From Sulfurovum sp. (GTDB lineage: Bacteria > Campylobacterota > Campylobacteria > Campylobacterales > Sulfurovaceae), in contig JAABRH010000003.1 in the NCBI GenBank assembly GCA_011391015.1, forward strand, positions 1 to 64,000: a stretch of 64,000 nt of DNA, read 5' to 3'. A model generated the notes under the pieces. It was not told the DNA's origin. It was given only the letters and a program-made list of their open reading frames with translations, and did not search any database. Positions 61,835 through 64,000 of this stretch are shown here, in pieces (the stretch's first letter is position 1; the number at the start of each line of letters is the position of its first letter). Both the position numbers and the translations under genes were made by a program.

Positions 61835-61944
61835 TGTAATTTGATTACAACACTCAATTATAATTATAATATTATTTGATTATATGGAGACTTAAATAAT
61901 GAATCAATGCCTATACATGGTACTAATCGTTACATTTGATGTAA
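61835..61944. promoter_or_regulatory. candidate operator region upstream of ccoN
   Basis: TGTAAT-TTG-ATTACA (61835-61849), near-palindrome around ATTTGAT (61874-61880), TTACAT-TTG-ATGTAA (61930-61944). Confidence 0.45.
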
Positions 61945-62032
61945 ATATGAAGTGGTTTATTCTATTAAACGATAATTTTAGTCCGATTTAATCTATCAGT
62001 AATATTGATTTTTATCAGACCAATATTCTCTT

Positions 62033-62563
62033 TTATGCTACTCTGGAACTATGGTTTTTCATCGCCTCATACAACTCTTTGTTTTGTTCTTGCATCGTAT
62101 TAAACGCTGTTTGTAATGCATCCTGGAGTGCTTCACCATGCAGGTTTTGATTTAAAGCCGCACTATAGTGCTTAAAAAAATCTTTATACGGTGTTGCACC
62201 CGATGCAAGTACCCATCCCAGTTCATTATTGGGGAAATAATGTTGCCATGACGGGGTAATCTGCCGAATCACTTTATGGTTATTGATAAACCCTAAGGCT
62301 ATGACCATGATCATCAGCATCGAAAGAAATACGATATAAAAAATAATCGCCTGAGCTATTCCCAGCATACCAAATACCCATGGATTAAAAATTCCTGCAT
62401 ATTCCACTACAGGCAAAGCCCAAAAAAATGCTATCACCCACTTGCTACTGATTCCGCCCAATGCAGACTGATCAAAAATCAAACGTTTTTTAGCCACTTG
62501 TTTTTTGTAAGAGCTTACAGATGCCAAAATCGCTTCAAGCGAATAGTTCTTTTCCTGCATCAA
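62033..62563 (-). CDS. hypothetical membrane protein (176 aa)
   Basis: Two or more TM helices; located between cyoE/ctaB and ccoN. Confidence 0.7.
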   Translation of the reverse strand: MMQEKNYSLEAILASVSSYKKQVAKKRLIFDQSALGGISSKWVIAFFWALPVVEYAGIFNPWVFGMLGIAQAIIFYIVFLSMLMIMVIALGFINNHKVIRQITPSWQHYFPNNELGWVLASGATPYKDFFKHYSAALNQNLHGEALQDALQTAFNTMQEQNKELYEAMKNHSSRVA

Positions 62564-62640
62564 TGATCCTTTGATTTAATAATGAATAAAATGATAGATA
62601 TTATAAGGAGTAAAACCAAAGCTACTGCTTTGGTTTTGAG

Positions 62641-63504
62641 TTAAACGATATGATGTTTGATGTACTCATCCATACTGATCAGTATGACTATCAGCAAAAA
62701 AGCTGCATTGATTTTCCAAAAAACCGAACGTGCATTTTTAAGCTCAAATTTTTCGCTTAAAAGCTCTAAGGAGCTAATAAATGCCCATATCCCAACAAGA
62801 ACTGAGGCACCTATGGTTACAGTGTAAACTTGAAAAACCCAAACAAGAAAGACACCTGTCTGAATGGTTAACATTAACCACACAAATGTCAGTCTTTGCA
62901 AGCTGGCTTGACCAAAAAGACGCATCGCTGTAGGGTATCCGCCATCATTATAATCACCGTGAAACAACATCACCAGTAACCAGAAATGTGGAACCTGCCA
63001 AACAAAAAAGTATAGAGCTAAGGCTAAAAACTCTAACTCCATCAGTGAATGACCCGCCACCAGCCAACCGATCGCAGGCGGAATTACACCCAATATTGCT
63101 CCAGGAACAACAGCCAATGCACTCTTTTTTTTCAAAGGTGTATACATCGCGTTATACCAAATAAAAGCAAACATAAAAATGTTTATACCAGTCAAACCAA
63201 GCAAGGAGTATATTGAAGCAAGTGAACACACAATAAGTACTGCTGCAATGAGTATTCCCGTTTGCGGGGACATTCTCCCTGCAGCGATTGGACGATTTTT
63301 TGTTCTTTCCATATTCGCATCTGATTTGTACTCTTGCACTTGATTGAGTGTTGAGACACCCATGGCAACTAGAAGTACAGAAAACGTTGCCAACAGCATA
63401 TCAAGCCCAACCTCACCTTTTGCCATAATATAGGCAAAAAGTGCAGAAAGGCTCACTGCAAAAGAGAGTACAAACTTTGTTACGACGAAAAAATCTTTTA
63501 TCAT
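62641..63504 (-). CDS. ctaB: protoheme IX farnesyltransferase
   Basis: NQVQEYKSDANMERTKNRPIAAGRMSP; YNAMYTPLKKKS; GAILGVIPPAIGWLVAG; WQVPHFWLLVMLFHGDYNDGGYP. Confidence 0.95.
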   Translation of the reverse strand: MIKDFFVVTKFVLSFAVSLSALFAYIMAKGEVGLDMLLATFSVLLVAMGVSTLNQVQEYKSDANMERTKNRPIAAGRMSPQTGILIAAVLIVCSLASIYSLLGLTGINIFMFAFIWYNAMYTPLKKKSALAVVPGAILGVIPPAIGWLVAGHSLMELEFLALALYFFVWQVPHFWLLVMLFHGDYNDGGYPTAMRLFGQASLQRLTFVWLMLTIQTGVFLVWVFQVYTVTIGASVLVGIWAFISSLELLSEKFELKNARSVFWKINAAFLLIVILISMDEYIKHHIV

Positions 63505-64000
63505 TTGCTATTTTTTTCGAGATATTCGGCAATAGCTGAAATCTCATCTTCTGGCATATCAGGATATGCTGGCATTCTACCAATTATGCCCTCTTTACCG
63601 TTTTTAAATACATGGCTTAAAAGTGTTGCATCATATCCTACAAGATCAGGAGACATTCCACCCATGCCTTTACCATCTTCACCATGACATGAAGAACACG
63701 CAGCAAATGACGAAGGTTGTTGACCTTTCATGCCACCGGCTACATACGCAGCAATCTCTTCTGCTTCTGCACCTGCTACTAAACCACCAGGCATTGCTCC
63801 CATATCATATCCAAGTTTATTTTGACCATTTTTAATCACGTCCAATACTTGTTCTTTACTCAATCTGGTTTTAAGTGAAGGCCCAATTTTCATTTCATCT
63901 GTTTGTATTGCATGACATTGTGTACATCCATGTCGTAACAACAGTGCATCACCCGTTTTGGTGTAGTTACCTTTAGGTGTATCTTCTGTACTATTGAACC
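63501..64000 (-). CDS. diheme cytochrome c, 5' end outside window
   Basis: CTQCH and CSSCH motifs. The frame is open to the window edge (...FNSTEDTPKGNYTKTGDALLLRHGCTQCH), so the track start at 63941 is an artefact. Confidence 0.88.
   Translation of the reverse strand, partial: FNSTEDTPKGNYTKTGDALLLRHGCTQCHAIQTDEMKIGPSLKTRLSKEQVLDVIKNGQNKLGYDMGAMPGGLVAGAEAEEIAAYVAGGMKGQQPSSFAACSSCHGEDGKGMGGMSPDLVGYDATLLSHVFKNGKEGIIGRMPAYPDMPEDEISAIAEYLEKNSK

Noticed and set aside
1-64000. CRISPR arrays, tRNA or rRNA genes, prophage modules
   Set aside because: No regularly spaced direct repeats, cloverleaf-like or rRNA sequence, or phage structural/integrase genes were recognised by eye. A tRNAscan-SE, Infernal or minced run would be decisive.

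Overview
The window reads as a contiguous, gene-dense chromosomal segment of a chemolithoautotrophic Campylobacterota (Epsilonproteobacteria), most like the Sulfurovum/Sulfurimonas group. That placement is inferred from gene content and protein style, not from a search. No rRNA, tRNA or CRISPR array was recognised. Main modules: (i) group III truncated hemoglobin; (ii) a DAB-type dissolved inorganic carbon uptake locus (NuoL-like DabB, an extra membrane protein, and DabA/DUF2309), followed by two paralogous small Cys-rich proteins and a CobW/G3E GTPase; (iii) a nine-gene double 2-oxoacid:ferredoxin oxidoreductase cluster, as expected for the reductive TCA cycle; (iv) housekeeping biosynthesis (ilvE, hisIE, purF, dapB, trxB/trxA, hom, moeA, moaA, queD/queE, ribE, luxS); (v) a Cys-type formate dehydrogenase-like catalytic subunit; (vi) translation and RNA modification genes (rlmB-like, rsmI, rpmE, rsmE, mnmG, mnmC-like, rpsI, rplM); (vii) cytochrome bc complex (petABC); (viii) AddAB-type recombination nuclease; (ix) cbb3 oxidase cluster (ccoNOQP plus accessory genes), protoheme farnesyltransferase, and a diheme cytochrome c cut by the window end. 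The best candidates for something undescribed are a three-member family of ~75-81 aa proteins (CxCF...FCxxH, two with a GGCCGGGHC tail) next to the DAB/CobW locus and the FDH gene; an IS200/IS605 end-like structured noncoding relic beside a PhyH gene; a 33-aa membrane peptide inside the cco cluster that falls below the ORF-track cutoff; and a CcoP-like diheme paralogue at the window edge.
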